64,000 nt of DNA from positions 8,630,049 to 8,694,048 of the forward strand of contig OY294046.1 in the NCBI GenBank assembly GCA_958510825.1. The letters run 5' to 3'. How positions within the stretch are numbered: position 1 is the stretch's first letter; each line of letters opens with the position of its first letter. The DNA is from Brachypterus glaber. Lineage: Eukaryota; Arthropoda; Insecta; Coleoptera; Kateretidae. The notes beneath the pieces were generated by a model, which was given only the letters and a program-made list of their open reading frames with translations, ran no database searches and was not told the DNA's origin. This document shows positions 44,107-53,239 of this stretch, piece by piece. Position numbers and translations under genes: made by a program.

Positions 44107-44467
44107 TTAGCAGTATATATTTTGATCTATATTTTTGATAGAAATAAAACAGGTGATATACTTAAGAAAAGGTTATTATTTTTAAACAGGAAGATCAGAA
44201 TAGGTATAATATATTGTGTTCAGACTTGTATCACAACACACTTTAGATAATTTTTGTTGAAAATTTAAATTTTCACATTCACGTTCTTCCTCGGTCAAAT
44301 ACTCCTTAGTGTGATATAAAGAAACATGAACGGATAAAAATAAAAGTTAGTCAGAATTCACTATGCTGTGAAGAGTACAATAAATAAAACTATATTTTTA
44401 TGTTTCTTATCCAATTCAATGTTTTCATTTTGATAAGAATTTTTCTTGAGAAGTGTTTTTGAACTTT

Positions 44468-44870
44468 AAGGCCTATCCAGAGGCTTGCATAACCATAATA
44501 CATAAATCACGCATAAGACATAAGGATTTTAAAAGCACACAAGTCAGGGCATATCCATAATCTCGCATAAGAACGTAATACATAAGAATGCGATGCCGTG
44601 ATTGGCTTAATGTGGCGCCATGGATCTTGTAAGACAATCACGGCATCGCATTTTTTTGTTTTATGTTCTTATGCAAGCTTCTGAATGGGCCTTCAGTGAC
44701 GCAACCTTCGTAGTAAGTATCTATCCAAAGGATCGCATAAAAATATAATACATCACAATGCAAGGCCGTTATTGGCTTGATGTGCCGTCATGTATTTTGT
44801 AAGACAATCACGGCATCGCATTCTTATGTTTTATGATCTGATGATGATGCAAGCTTCTGGATGGGCCTTA
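44468..44870. repeat. MITE family D, two adjacent copies
   Basis: Copy one at 44,468-44,693 (AAGGCCTATCCAGAGGCTTG to GCTTCTGAATGGGCCTT) and copy two at 44,722-44,870. Each is an imperfect foldback holding GCCAATCACGGCATC-type sequence. Confidence 0.7.
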
Positions 44871-45030
44871 ACATAACACGACATATTACATAAGAAAAAT
44901 AAAAGTTTCTATTTCCTATGCGTACACTGTAAAAACTGCATGTAAAATAATGTAAAAATACATGAATTTACATAGTACGGAATAGTAAATTTACTATTCT
45001 GGACTATGCATAATTCATGAATTTATGTAA

Positions 45031-45160
45031 AAGAATGTAAAAGAATGTAAAAGAATGTAAAAGAATATAAAAGAATGTAAAAGAATGTAAAAGAATGTAA
45101 AAGAATGTAAAATAATGTAAAAGAATGTAAAAGAATGTAAAATAATGTAAAAGAATATAT
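45031..45160. repeat. 10-bp minisatellite
   Basis: About 12.5 in-register copies of AAGAATGTAA (variants AATAATGTAA and AAGAATATAA). Confidence 0.95.
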
Positions 45161-45611
45161 TTACACTGATTTACATATTTTTACATGATTTTACAATGTC
45201 GGGCTATGTTATTTTAAGACGCGCGTGCGCTTTGGACAATAACCAAGAAGGCGTCGCATCATAAGACGGACCGTTTAATATTGTTATTGTTAGAGAGATA
45301 GCGACGCATGCTGCTAGGTTAAAGTGTTAAAAGTGTAAAAAAGGTAAATATTATTTATGTACGATATTTAAATGATTTATTTGTGGCCTAAAATTTACGT
45401 TCATTATAAATTACATTCTTTATCAACCAATAGATCTTTAAAGAAAGGTGTAAGCAGTTTATACTCGTATTAAGGGTGCACATCGTTTGGTTTATTAAAC
45501 CAAATGAACTTTACGCTACGATATTTCAAAAAAGCTTTGACACAGAGACTTGTAATTTGGAACAAACATTTTATAAGTAGTAAATATTTTTTTTTCTAAT
45601 TTCAAATCCAA

Positions 45612-45815
45612 GTAATTTTTAGCGTTCCGGTCTATGCACAATATTACCATTCTGGACTATGTAATTTTTAGCGTTCCGGTCTATGCAAAATATTACCATT
45701 CTGGACTATGTAATTTTTACCGTTCCGGTCTATGCACAATATTACCATTATGGGCTATGTAATTTTTACCATTCCGGTCTATGGCAACATATTACCATTT
45801 ACGGACTATGTAATT
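45612..45815. repeat. 49-bp tandem repeat, four units
   Basis: CGTTCCGGTCTATGCA starts at 45,623, 45,672 and 45,721, and as CATTCCGG at 45,770, an exact 49-bp period. Each unit also holds ATATTACCATTCTGGACTAT. Confidence 0.93.
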
Positions 45816-46281
45816 TAATGTAATTTATTTTTACCGTGTAGTGGACTATGCTAATCACATTTGTTCTTTTTCTATTTTACTTTCCCATTTTGAAAAATTT
45901 CAAAATTTCGGAAAGTCTTGTACAAAAATTTTCAAAAATCAGATTTTTTTTTGTGAGATAAAAACTTTTTAACAAAATAGGTACCCGTTTTTAAATTATT
46001 TATTTGTTTGTAATTTGCATTTTATTTAATTGGGCATGAAATACAATATCAATTTTAATGCTAATTTTCTTGTGTGCAATAATATTTTTTAATTATAATT
46101 AAAAAATTATAAATGTATTTATAAATAAAAAATATAATTTTTTGATAATGCTACCTAAAAAAAATATATTTTGAATTATTTGCATAGTAACAAAATTAAA
46201 TAATAATTATAATATATTGTTTTTATTTATTAAGAAAACAGTATAATGAAAAAGTTTACATTTTATATATATTTTTTATTG

Positions 46282-46394
46282 ACTCGGTACGCACAGATTT
46301 GTCTAAAGCGTTTGATATAGTAGATAATTGTCCTGTTAATAAAAGTTTGGATTTAATGTTTGCTAATGATGCCTTATTATTATCAGGGGTAATA
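46282..46394 (+). pseudogene. Reverse-transcriptase remnant with a large internal deletion
   Basis: One open frame reads RTDLSKAFDIVDN, matching RT motif A, and about 10 codons later LMFANDALLLSG, matching the catalytic FADD motif with Asp to Asn. In an intact RT these lie about 80-100 residues apart, so the middle has been deleted. The clade cannot be decided. Confidence 0.6.
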
Positions 46395-46459
46395 TCATAA
46401 GTGATACTAGGTTAGGTATCGGTGTTTTTTTACATAAATTTTACGAATATTAATCCCAA

Positions 46460-47863
46460 ATCCCCCAAATGTACGGAAAACCGCTTGTGCTCTCACAAGA
46501 GGTCAAGTACTTGGGAGTAACCCTAGACAGTAAACTCAACTGGAAGGCGCATGTAGACAAAGTCATTGACAAGTCGATTGCGACCTTCTGGCACTTGCGT
46601 CGGGCAGTGGGAAAAAGCTGGGGCATGACCCCACAGATTCTATTATGGATCTATACCGCCGTCATTAGACCCAGAGTCCAATATGGCTCGGTGGTATGGT
46701 GGCCAAGCGTCAGCAAAACCACAGTAGCTCGGAGTCTGAGTAAGATCCAAAGACTAGCGCAATCAGGACGACCCCCACATCAGCACTGGAAGTTCTACTG
46801 GGGCTGCCAACGCTTCCGTCCTGGATAAGGAGGGAGGCAATGGCTAGCTACCTTAGAATGAGAGATGTTGGATGCTGGCTGGGTGAAGGGGCAGTCTACG
46901 GACATACAAAAATCGCCGATGTTGCCAGAGTAGAGTTACCTATCAGCAGCATCAAGGTGATAGAGGCGGAAGACCGATTAAGGTTTGACAGAGCATTCTC
47001 TCTCACTATACCAACAAAACACGAGTGGGAGAACAAGGAAGTTAATTTTGCCCAAAACGCAACAGTGTGCTATACAGACGGGGGTTCAAAAGAGCTATTC
47101 AGATGTATACATCTGCTCCGACAGCCAAGCAGCCCTCAAGGCTCTCAGTGCACCCGGCACAAGATCCAGTCTTGTGCAGGAATGCATAGAAGCCCTGGAG
47201 GAGCTAGCGAGGAACAAAAAAATCCACCTTGTATGGGTCCCTGGACACAGCGGGATACCAGGCAACGAGAAGGCAGACGAACTTGCCAGACTCGGAGCCG
47301 AAACTCCGTGCATGGGACCCGAACCCATGCTTGGTATTACAAGGAAACAAGTCACATCAGCCCTCAACACGTGGGCTGGAGAAAAACTAAGGGAAAGCTG
47401 GTCAACGGTCACGAACTGCAGACAGGCAAAGGACTTCCTTTCCGGTCCAAGCAAGTCAAAAACCGCGTGGCTACTAGGAAGAAGCCGAGCCACGATCAGC
47501 CAACTCACAGGGATCCTCACGGGTCACTGTGGACTAGGAAGGCACCTGTTCAAGATGAAGGTCGGTAACGACCCCGTCTGTTCGGGTTGCGGGATAGACG
47601 AAGAATCGTCCTTCCATTTCCTAGGACAATGCGATCGGTTCGGCAGAATACGACAGGAGATCTTCGGAGTGGCAACTCTCCGAAGAGAGGAGTTGCGTAC
47701 CCTTGCCTGGACAGATATCGCGACCTTTATAAGGAGGTCCGGCAGGTTTAGGCAGGGAGTAGGGTAGATGTGTGGCTGGGACAGCTCGGGGCTGGCAAAA
47801 AGGGCCATAATGGCCTAGTTGCCTGGCTTGTAGCCTCCCCACCCTTACTACTACTACTACTAC
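46460..47863 (+). mobile_element. Non-LTR retrotransposon with RNase H (I/R1-group-like), 5'-truncated
   Basis: Flanked by TAATCCCAA at 46,451-46,459 and 47,864-47,872. It ends in a (TAC)n tract. Coding remnants run in the + direction in at least two frames. G/C content is clearly higher than the surroundings. Confidence 0.8.
46469..47767 (+). pseudogene. RT C-terminus, RNase H and CCHC-like domain, frame-broken
   Basis: 46,469-46,828 encodes the end of the RT (KYLGVTLDSKLNWKAHVDK, IYTAVIRPRVQYGSVVWW). A second frame from 46,840 continues to YTDGGSK, the start of RNase H. The remaining RNase H is in a third frame: CSDSQAALKAL, VWVPGHSGIPGNEKADELAR, followed by CSGCGIDEESSFHFLGQC, a cysteine/histidine motif typical of this group's tail. 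The segment between YTDGGSK and CSDSQ is deleted. The RNase H would degrade the RNA template during reverse transcription. Not functional. Confidence 0.85.
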
Positions 47864-47977
47864 TAATCCCAATGACAAAAATGCAACAACTGCTTTAGCA
47901 GGAGTTGCATTTTCCAAAAATTAGGATTAATATGACTCAAATTTAAAAAAAAGCACCGGTACTTAACCTAGTATCAC

Positions 47978-48780
47978 GAATTGATATTTAGGGAGAGAAT
48001 ATAATTTATATTTAATACACATATCTCTTAATTATAACGTATTAATCCACAAATAAATTATATTTTATAAATTTAGAGAAAAGAGGGTTAAAAAAAAACA
48101 TCCTAGGGGTAAGGTATTTTTACTTATCAGTACAGCATACCACATATACAGGGTGTAACAGAGTCGCATGTAGATATTTTAAGGAATGATTCTACATTAA
48201 AAAATATGAAAAAAAGTTCCTATAAAGGTTGGTCCGGAAATGAGTCCTAAGGGAGCTACGGCTCTACGAAGATGACATATAGAATGGGAAACAAAAAAAA
48301 AGCATCAATAAAATTTTAATACTGCATTTAAAACTAAGCAAAAAAGTATTCTTCACCAAACACCTAAATTTAATATTAAAGAACAAATACAGAATTTGTT
48401 TGGTTGGGTGGAAGTGGGAGTGTATGTATGTCTTCTATCCTTTTTGGGTAAAACTTTTGTCCCTGTCTAATCTAACGGGAGAAATCGCCATTTAACTAAT
48501 ATCAACAATTATAAAAAATATGTGCTGCAAAAAAAATAAGTAATTTATTGAACTGTAATATCAAAGAGCAGTTCTTATCCTAATGGAATTATAATATTTA
48601 TTGCATGTATCTTATCAACATAAAAATTAATTAATTAATAAATCATGTTTTCAATAATAGTACAAGAAATGTATTTATTTATTTAAAAAAAAAGGAAAAT
48701 AAAAATATATTTATACTCTTTTCCTACTATGCTGAATTTACACCGAGAAAAGTTGGACAAATATAATCAGTTTTCCAACA
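47978..48780. other. Gene-free stretch with a MITE end
   Basis: Contains a lone TACAGGGTGTAACAGAGTCG near 48,148 that looks like a mariner-MITE end. No partner or gene was seen. Confidence 0.4.
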
Positions 48781-48783
48781 CTA

Positions 48784-48850
48784 CCCTGGTAGAAAAGTAC
48801 ATAAATCTAACTTAACATAACAACATTTTTATGTTTAGTCTCAAAAAGTC
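48784..48850 (-). repeat. Fragment of MITE family A end
   Basis: CCCTGGTAGAAAAGTACATA followed by AATCTAACTTAACAT is the complement of the right terminus of family A. The other end is absent. Confidence 0.75.
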
Positions 48851-49442
48851 CAAACGAAAACACTCTGAAAACGCTCTGATTAAAAAAAAAAATAATAATA
48901 AAAAAAAAAGTCCAAACCCACTTTGGATCTACTGTGAATCAAGCCTGGAACCACTCTGATTCAACTCTGACAAAATGGCACAAAACCACTCTGGAAACAC
49001 GTTGGCAGCAGAATGTTTTCACTCTGACTCTGTTTCCAGAGTGTTTCCAGAGTAAGTTGAAGGTCGCAAGGGATGGATTCAAAATACAAACATTGCATAT
49101 CTCACGAAAAAAGTTGCAGTTTTAGGCTAAAATTTTTTGACCTTGACAGGTCGACCATCTTGGTTTTTCGTTTTGTTGATTTTTTTTTACTTGTCGACAA
49201 GTCGGACAAATCGAACGTCTCATTTTTCTTGGTGCGTTTAATTTTAATTTTATAAATTTGGTCCAGCCAATTAAAAATGCTTGATTAAAAGTTTATACTG
49301 TCTTTTAAAGTTCACTGGACATTGTCCAGTATTCAGTATTAAGATCATTTTAGTTTTAATTTATCAAAATCACGTGGATCTATATTTATTATAATTAAAT
49401 TAGAAACAGAAGATTAAACAAATATTTAAATATCCTTGATAA

Positions 49443-50510
49443 CACTAGGCAAAATATCTCAACATTTTTTTTGCCCCGATCGGAAAGTAATTTTTTCTTA
49501 CTAATTCGAGGGCGTAGACACCGAATTTGACCTTAGAAATATTTCAGCACCTAAAATTTTTGAAATAATGACGTTTTTTTTCAAAATCTTAAAAAAAAAG
49601 AGTAGAATTTTGAAACTTTCATGGTATTTAAAAAAAAAATACGAGGAATTCAAAAATCTATATATTAAGGACCTACCTGTCAGAGTAAGTACGCGAAAAA
49701 AAATAAAAAGCTTAAAATGAAAGTGCAGAGTTTACTCAATTGCTCATTTGTGGCAAAACTATCAAATCTGTATAAAAATTTTATAGGACTTAATTTGTAG
49801 ATTATAAAATTCTCCACAAAAATATTTATACAAATATTTTTTTTTTATTTTGCTTAGTTTGTTCGTAAAAAGTAAATAAATGAAAAAGAAACAAAATTAA
49901 AGTACACAGTGTAAAATTTTTTCCCGAGCCCAAAAAATATATTTTTCTTGTCAATTTAAAGGCGCAGAATCCACATTTGACCTTAAAAAAATCCAGCAAG
50001 TATTATTTTTTAAATTTTAGTACAGGCAATGGTGTCAATTTAAAAATAATTTATAAAACAAATTACGTAACTTTTTTTTAGTTAATTTTTGACCCCATAG
50101 TAATGATTTTTGACAATATTTAGCATGAGTACGTGGCGATAAGCTTATCCCCTTATGCACCATTCTTCTTACCCTCCACCCCTACTTAGCTTTGTCACAT
50201 TATCCATTTTTTTTATATATTTTTTTCATAATATCCCTATTTATTCTATGAATTTAAAATTTCCATGTTTTAAGTTGGGTATTTTTTAACTTATATTGAG
50301 TCGCCGAATCTAAATTTGTCCTTGGAATATTTTAATCTCCCATGGTTTTAGAATAAAAGAGGAATAAAATAATGATTTTTTTAACATTTTTATTTCATTT
50401 TTCTCAGAAAAATTAGGTAATAAAAATATTCTGAGGCCAGATTCGGTTTCAGCGACCCAAAATTAGTTAAAAAACATATGACTCCAATTAGAAAACACTG
50501 TTGCCTAGTG
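49443..50510. mobile_element. TIR element, CACTAGGCAA ends
   Basis: CACTAGGCAA at the left is mirrored by TTGCCTAGTG at the right. Inside, blocks such as CGTAGACACCGAATTTGACC and TCGCCGAATCTAAATTTG recur in diverged form, suggesting internal repeats. A further left end (GGCACTAGGCAACACGG) lies at 53,214. No transposase. Confidence 0.6.
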
Positions 50511-50779
50511 TAGTTTATCATATGTGAGTGGTCGAGCGAAAGGGTATATTGGCAACAAAAAGTAGATTTCTAGAAAAATGAGTTTAAAGTTAAAGTAAAT
50601 TAAGGATTTAATTTCGTTTACTACAGTTACAGCTGCAGTTAATTTTTTTAAAGACTAATTCAAGCATCCTGATTACGAAAATAGTTACCACTCTTTGCAG
50701 AAATGCACCGTTCTCCGGTGGTCGACAAAATTTTATTATTTATAATGAACTTATTTCTGGTTCATATCGGCCCAAAAAA

Positions 50780-51225
50780 GTCCAACCTTAAAAGCCCCAA
50801 TATACCAATTTTTACGAAAACTAACCCCCGCCCCTCAGGGGGTTTTAAGATTCAGTTTTAGCGACATCAAAAACCTCAATATATCAATTTTCAAGAAAAC
50901 TACGCCCCGCCCCTCAGGGAGTGGAGGTAATTTTTTTTATCAGATTCAATGTCAGCAACCTTAAAAACCCCAACATACCACTTTTCACGAAAACTACCCC
51001 CGCCCCTCAGGGGGTGGAGTTCTAATTTTTTTTATTATCAGATTCACTGTCAGGAACCTCCAAAACCCCAATATACCAGTTTTCACGGAAACTATCCCCG
51101 CCCCTCAGGCTGTAGAATTAGATTTTTTTATTGTCAGATTAATTTTCAGCAACCTCATAAACCCCAATATACCAATTTTCACAAAAACTACCCCCCGCCC
51201 CTCGGGGGGTGAAATTAGAATTGTC
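50780..51225. repeat. GC-patched minisatellite, array 2
   Basis: Four to five units of the family seen at 42,015-42,740 (CACGAAAACTACCCCCGCCC, TCAGGGGGTG, CAACCTCAAAAACCCC). It lies about 280 bp downstream of K2P exon 1a in gene orientation. Confidence 0.85.
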
Positions 51226-51286
51226 AAGGTATTTTTTTAGAAGGAATGTAAATCTTATCATATTTTCCACGGCATTTTAGTCCAAA

Positions 51287-51401
51287 CCCGGTTAGTGTGT
51301 CAAATTTACGTATTACTTTTTTTTCGGCTTCTTATGTAAAAAACTTTTTTTCATAAGAATCCGAAAAAAAAGGAATACGTAAATTTTACACAATAACCGG
51401 G
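51287..51401. repeat. Hairpin, 115 bp
   Basis: CCCGGTTAGTGTGTCAAATT at the left pairs with TTACACAATAACCGGG at the right; the loop holds CATAAGAA/TTCTTATG. Confidence 0.8.
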
Positions 51402-51503
51402 CTTCTTTGTGCAGGGTCACATATTATTTTGATTGCATTTGTTTTATCAGTCACCCCCTTACGTGCCTACGCGCTATTATAAACAAATAATTTAAGAACT
51501 TAC

Positions 51504-51681
51504 CCTTAATGCAGGTATGATCGGTAAGAAATTTGGCTCTGAGATGTTTTAAATTTTGTACTTCTCTTCTTTCTTCTGGTCCCTCGATAAAGGAGAAAAG
51601 GAGGGCTCCAATTCCTAGGTAAGTCACATATCCGGTCAAAAATAGGCAGAGCCGCAATATCCCTGTCCTGATGAACGGCAT
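51504..51681 (-). CDS. K2P alternative first coding exon 1a
   Basis: ATG at 51,681, four bases after an acceptor TGTATTTTCAG, so a 5' UTR exon lies further upstream. Donor AAGG|GTAAGT, phase 1, compatible with exon 2. Encodes MPFIRTGILRLC, TM1 (LFLTGYVTYLGIGALLFSFI), EGPEERREV and the cap helix LRAKFLTDHTCIK. Joined to exon 2 it gives ...[17 protein letters not shown], an excellent TWIK-like cap, and a 340-residue channel, very close to TWIK length. Alternative reading: the first exon of a tandem paralogue whose other exons are gone or outside the window. Confidence 0.82.
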
Positions 51682-51713
51682 TTTTCTGAAAATACAAAGA
51701 AAAATATCCTTTA

Positions 51714-51893
51714 TCCAATACATACAGATAATGAGACAATTACCAGCTTTATTTTAAATAGATAAACTCAATAATAACTCCCACGTGGCTTTTACTTTAT
51801 CAAGTGGATAATTATTTATTTTACCCACTCAACTGTCACTTGTCAAATTATTTTCTTTTAAATGTCATTAAAATTTTTAATAAAAATATGAAT
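51714..51893 (-). repeat. Dispersed repeat, right copy of an inverted pair
   Basis: Reverse complement of 1-178 at about 90% identity. It begins about 30 bp upstream of the exon 1a acceptor in gene orientation, so it occupies the intron or promoter side of the K2P gene. Confidence 0.75.
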
Positions 51894-52071
51894 TTCTAAG
51901 CTATTTATTGGATAAAACCTTGTATGGCACTCATGGGTAAACCGATATTGCCCTCTCGAAAATTAACCTGCTTGGCTGACGCCTCGCAGGTTAATTTTCT
52001 CATGGACAATATCTTACTTTACCCACTAGTACCATAAATAACTATTTTTTTTTTGAAAAATTGTTATACTA

Positions 52072-53100
52072 CACTGCCGGACATTAAATTCCGGACACCT
52101 AAAACATTGCCATTTTTTAAATTCAAAATTTCGAAAACTAATTAATGGATTTGACTGATTCTTTTGTTGTTTTAAAGCTTAAACATTCTCTACTTTGTAT
52201 TAAGAATGATTATTTTTTTTTCTTATTAACAGCAACAAATAATGTACAACTTGTTTTTTACCCCATCTTCTAGGATTTGCATAGTACGCCACTGCAACTG
52301 TTTATCAAATTGTTAAAGTCTTTCTTATTGCCGCAGTTTTGCTTGTATTAAAAATGATTAAAAAAAGTATTTTTGTATTAACAGCCACAAAAAAAGTACA
52401 ACTATGTTTTTCTGTCCCATCTTCTAGGACTTGCATGGTATCCCACTGCAACTGTTTAGCAAATTTTTAAAGTCTCTCTTATTGCCGAAGTTTTAATGAA
52501 TATTTTCTTTTTTATTTTTTTATATTTTTACTTCTTGTTAAGGAGATATCAGGATTTTCCTGAAAGTTGTAATTTTCTCAGTTAACTCAAAAAGTACTAC
52601 TTGAATTTGATTGATGCTGTGCTTTAAATCTGAAGCTTAAACGAGTTACGTTTTTCTTCTAATCAAGTTTATCAAAAACATAAATTGGGTTTGATAAACT
52701 TAAGTAGAAGAAAAAATAGGGTCACTCCATTCGGCGGCAGTTCTACGAAATCACCGTTAAACTTCTGATATCTCCTAAACCAGAAGTAAAAATATGAAAA
52801 AATAAAAAAGAAAATATTCATTAAAACTTCGGCCATAAGAGAAACTTTAAAAATTTGATAAACAGTTGCAGTGGCGTACCGTGCAAGTCCTAGATGGGAC
52901 AAAAAAACATAGTTGTACATTTTTTGCTGCTGTTAATACAAAAATACTTTTTTTAATAATTTTTAATACAAACAAAAGTAGAAAATGTTTAACCTTTAAA
53001 ACAAAAAAAGAATCAGTCAAATCCATTAATTAGTTTTTGAAATATTTGAATTTAAAAAATGGAAATTTTTTAGGAGTCCAAAATTTAACGTCCGGCAGTG
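52072..53100. mobile_element. Foldback element, CACTGCCGGAC ends, TA target
   Basis: CACTGCCGGACATTAAATT at the left mirrors the right end GTCCGGCAGTG, with TA on both sides. The arms are nearly 500 bp each (both contain AATGGATTTGACTGATTCTT and GCAGTGGCGTAC-like blocks with complements). Within each half, a segment with TTTTTGTATTAACAGC is also duplicated. No transposase. Confidence 0.85.
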
Positions 53101-53239
53101 TATTTACAAATAGTTTCAAGTATGTAGGTATTTTAAATTTTAAAATTTAACATATTACCTATGTTACAACTTTTTAACATGTAATATTAATCATAGCAAT
53201 TTATTTTGTTGGCACTAGGCAACACGGTTTCTTGCCCTG

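Larger units (their letters stand above)
44933..45840. mobile_element. Element with TACACTGTAAAAA ends and two internal tandem arrays
   Basis: TACACTGTAAAAA at the left is mirrored by TTTTTACCGTGTA at the right, with further AATGTAAAA / TTACATT pairing. It contains a 10-bp array and a 49-bp array. Between them is a single-copy stretch with no ORF. The phrase GGACTATG recurs through the whole element. Confidence 0.65.
46401..47977. mobile_element. Small foldback element split by an RNase H retrotransposon
   Basis: GTGATACTAGGTTAGGTATC at 46,401 is mirrored by ACTTAACCTAGTATCAC ending at 47,977, and pairing continues inward (TATTAATCC / GGATTAATA). Without the insert it would be about 165-170 bp. 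Confidence 0.6.

Noticed and set aside
45031..45160. Regular 10-bp array considered as a CRISPR-like array
   Set aside because: There are no spacers; the repeat is contiguous, so it is a minisatellite in a eukaryotic genome.
47095..47917. Minus-strand ORFs of 94-141 residues over the RNase H element
   Set aside because: They are antisense to the RNase H and CCHC-like frame, which has clear motifs.
51506..51739. 77-residue ORF in another frame over K2P exon 1a
   Set aside because: The K2P frame with TM1, EGP and a proper phase-1 donor explains this DNA.
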